This document shows, in pieces, positions 51,886 through 53,534 of a stretch of 53,534 nucleotides of DNA. The DNA lies in the NCBI GenBank assembly GCA_903847975.1, contig CAINFC010000316.1, positions 1 through 53,534 of the forward strand. Direction: 5' to 3'. The position numbers and the translations under genes are program-made. Within the stretch, counting starts at the first letter, position 1, and each line of letters starts with the position of its first letter. The stretch is from an uncultured Acidobacteriota bacterium (GTDB lineage Bacteria > Acidobacteriota > UBA6911 > CAINFC01). Below the pieces are notes generated by a model that worked only from the letters and a program-made list of their open reading frames with translations, searched no databases and was not told the DNA's origin.

Positions 51886-53253
51886 ATGCCGGACAAGCTT
51901 ATATTTGCCGGGGTCCTTCAGCCCGGCGACGATCTTCTGTTGCTCCACCTCGGGGAGCAGGGATTTCTCGTCGACTGCCAGAACGATGCCTTTGAAGTTC
52001 TGGATCAGCTTCGTTCCGGTTCCTGCTCCGCCCTTCTCATTTGCCAGCACCTGTTCGGTCTGTCTCCGGAGGAGCTGCTCACGGAGGCGCAGATCGGCTC
52101 CCCGGGCCTGCCCTCTTTTCTGATTCTGGATGCGGGCCGGTCCAGCCGCCTGGAGAAGGGCTCCTGCGAAATCCTGCCGCGCCCGCTCAATCCCGCGGCC
52201 GTGGAAAAGATGCTCCGGCAGACCATCGAAGCGGCGCGCCAAAAGCCGTCCGCCCGTCTTTCCGATGCGCGGATCCCGCAGATCATAGGTCAGTCGGACG
52301 CTATCCAGAAGCTGAAAAAGACCATAGCCATGGTGGCCGGCAAAAACTGCAACGTTCTGATCAGCGGAGAAACCGGAACCGGCAAGGAGCTGGTGGCCAA
52401 AGCGATCCACTACCAGAGCGCGCGCGCCAACCAGCCGCTGGTTTCGATCAACTGCGGAGCCATCCCTGAAAATCTGCTGGAGGACGAACTGTTCGGGCAT
52501 ACCAAGGGGGCTTTCACCAGTGCCCACAACCAGCGCATCGGACGGTTCGAGCAGGCGGATAAAGGCACGCTTTTCCTGGATGAAATCGGAACCATGAACC
52601 ACGACCTGCAGGTCAAGCTGCTGCGGGTTTTGCAGGAGAGGGAATTTCAGAGGCTGGGCTCCAACTCTTCGATTCGGGTGGATATCCGGCTGGTGGCCGC
52701 CACCAATGCGGACCTGCCGGCCATGGTCCAGGAAAAGCGGTTCCGGTCGGACCTGTACTACCGGCTCAATGTGTTCCCGATCCAGCTGCCTCCCCTGCGT
52801 GCCCGGGCCGCGGATATCTCCCTGCTGGCGGAATATTTCCTGGGCCGATTCTGCACCCAGTACCAGACGCCGCCCAAGCGCCTGGCGGAAGATGCATTGG
52901 AAATGCTGGAAGAGTACGAGTGGCCGGGGAACATCCGCGAGCTGGAGAACGTCATGGAAACCGCGGTCATCCTTTCGGACGACTGCCCGGTAATCGACAT
53001 TCCCCACCTGCAGAATATTCCCTCCTTCAGCCGGCCCGTGCGGGAGGTGCCTCCCAGCTCGCTGGACGTGGATGTCAGCCTCGATTTTCCGGAAGAGGGA
53101 GTCGATTTCCAGGAGGTGGTCTTCCAGCTGGAGCGCAAGCTGCTGACCGAAGGGCTGAAGCGCAGCGGGGGAAACCGCTCCCGGGCCGCCGCCTATCTCA
53201 ACCTGAAGCGGACTACGCTCCTGGAAAAAATCCGGCGCCTTCAGCTGGAATAG
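51886..53253 (+). CDS. Sigma-54-dependent activator with degenerate receiver domain (FlrA/FleQ-like)
   Basis: This 455-aa protein has an N-terminal receiver-like domain (~1-110) that lacks the phospho-acceptor Asp; the expected segment reads [17 protein letters not shown]. The AAA+ domain (~130-370) has Walker [17 protein letters not shown] and Walker [14 protein letters not shown]-terminal Fis-type helix-turn-helix follows ([20 protein letters not shown]). The sigma-54 loop is GAFTSA, with Ser for the second Gly. A phosphorylation-independent activator divergent from a FlrBC-like pair matches the FlrA/FleQ type of flagellar master regulator; this role is inferred. The ATG is preferred over a TTG 27 bases upstream. 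A T6 run follows the gene. Confidence 0.9.
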   Translation: MPDKLIFAGVLQPGDDLLLLHLGEQGFLVDCQNDAFEVLDQLRSGSCSALLICQHLFGLSPEELLTEAQIGSPGLPSFLILDAGRSSRLEKGSCEILPRPLNPAAVEKMLRQTIEAARQKPSARLSDARIPQIIGQSDAIQKLKKTIAMVAGKNCNVLISGETGTGKELVAKAIHYQSARANQPLVSINCGAIPENLLEDELFGHTKGAFTSAHNQRIGRFEQADKGTLFLDEIGTMNHDLQVKLLRVLQEREFQRLGSNSSIRVDIRLVAATNADLPAMVQEKRFRSDLYYRLNVFPIQLPPLRARAADISLLAEYFLGRFCTQYQTPPKRLAEDALEMLEEYEWPGNIRELENVMETAVILSDDCPVIDIPHLQNIPSFSRPVREVPPSSLDVDVSLDFPEEGVDFQEVVFQLERKLLTEGLKRSGGNRSRAAAYLNLKRTTLLEKIRRLQLE

Positions 53254-53263
53254 CCCCGCCGTT

Positions 53264-53293
53264 TTTTATGTTCTGCCGTCCCTTACGGGACTT
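53264..53293 (+). repeat. Family B start unit, partial copy
   Basis: TATGTTCTGCCGTCCCTTAC followed by GGGACTTG repeats the hairpin-forming start of family B at 339 and about 27260. It follows the stop codon of the divergent regulator closely. Confidence 0.65.
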
Positions 53294-53339
53294 GCCCCGT
53301 TCTGGAGCCGCCCCGGCACACAGAAATCCTTTAAACTGT

Positions 53340-53450
53340 CATCCTGAACGAAGCGCAGCATAGTGAAGGATCCCGTTCGTAATGGTTTCTTTTCAACAGG
53401 ATACAGGTTTCCCAAGGAGGAGATCCTTCGCTGCGCTCAGGATGACGGAA
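53340..53450. repeat. Inverted repeat of the CATCCTGA...AAGGATC type
   Basis: CATCCTGAACGAAGCGCAGC...GAAGGATC near 53341 and GATCCTTCGCTGCGCTCAGG...ATGAC near 53423 are imperfect inverted copies about 45 bases apart. This is a widespread type of bacterial intergenic repeat whose translations give 'CHPERS'-like peptides. No gene is supported here. Confidence 0.7.
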
Positions 53451-53494
53451 AGGGAAAACTGATTGTTTGCGAAGCCATCAATACATATAATCTA

Positions 53495-53534
53495 GCAAAA
53501 AGTCCAGCACCTGTGGATTTCCGTTGGAGAAAGC
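53495..53534 (-). repeat. Dispersed repeat family A, copy 4 (cut by window edge)
   Basis: On the minus strand this reads GCTTTCTCCAACGGAAATCC, then a CACAGGTGC block and an ACTTTTTGC block, matching 1-54. It is truncated at the window end inside the leading hairpin. Confidence 0.8.

Noticed and set aside
1-53534. tRNA, rRNA, CRISPR arrays, prophage or insertion-sequence genes
   Set aside because: No cloverleaf-like intergenic block, regularly spaced direct repeats, integrase or transposase frame was found by eye; the repeats present are irregular palindromes.

Overview
The window looks like a complete contig from a GC-rich, flagellated, Gram-negative bacterium, most likely a member of the Acidobacteriota. 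The evidence is an ADOP-type orphan MacB/FtsX permease, an Oar-like TonB-dependent receptor with an N-terminal carboxypeptidase-regulatory domain, a futalosine-pathway menaquinone gene (mqnA) and sigma-54-driven flagellar genes. No rRNA, tRNA, CRISPR array, integrase or transposase was seen. Both window ends lie inside copies of the same short dispersed repeat in opposite orientation, which is what an assembly break at a repeat would produce.

Layout. 1-488: repeats. 489-8544: an ABC permease with a sigma-54 promoter, a 1437-aa secreted metalloprotease-like protein, and a ThuA-domain protein. 8709-13033: carbohydrate genes (polyol-type zinc dehydrogenase, class II aldolase/epimerase, inositol-monophosphatase-like protein) separated by repeat arrays, then a small protein/nucleotidyltransferase pair. 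13034-17504: the TonB-dependent receptor with a sigma-54 promoter and a palindromic upstream box, then mqnA. 17582-27207 (+ strand): housekeeping genes dprA, topA, an EF-G paralogue, lgt, an RluD-type pseudouridine synthase, a STAS protein and a BioD/Pta-N-like P-loop protein. 27208-36605: a WbsX-type glycan protein, an M28 peptidase, a Tat-exported sugar-isomerase-like protein, hrpB, a GAF-GGDEF protein with a degenerate active site, and an alpha/beta hydrolase. 37020-48711 (- strand): flagellar genes in two units, flgB-flgC-fliE-fliF-fliG-fliH-fliI-fliJ-fliK and flgD-flgE-fliC. 49059-53253: a histidine kinase/NtrC-type regulator pair and a divergent NtrC-type regulator with a degenerate receiver.

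How it fits together. Five sequences fit the sigma-54 -24/-12 consensus with exact spacing. They lie before the permease, the TonB receptor, flgD, flgB and the kinase-regulator operon. The divergent regulator instead has a sigma-70-like -10 box. This arrangement resembles the FlrA -> FlrBC -> flagellar-gene cascade of Vibrio and Pseudomonas, and here the same sigma factor may also control an outer-membrane receptor and a permease. Switch, export and rod genes (fliM, fliN, fliP, flhA, flgG, motA and others) are not in this window. The other main signal is at least six families of short dispersed repeats that fill most of the longer gene-free stretches.
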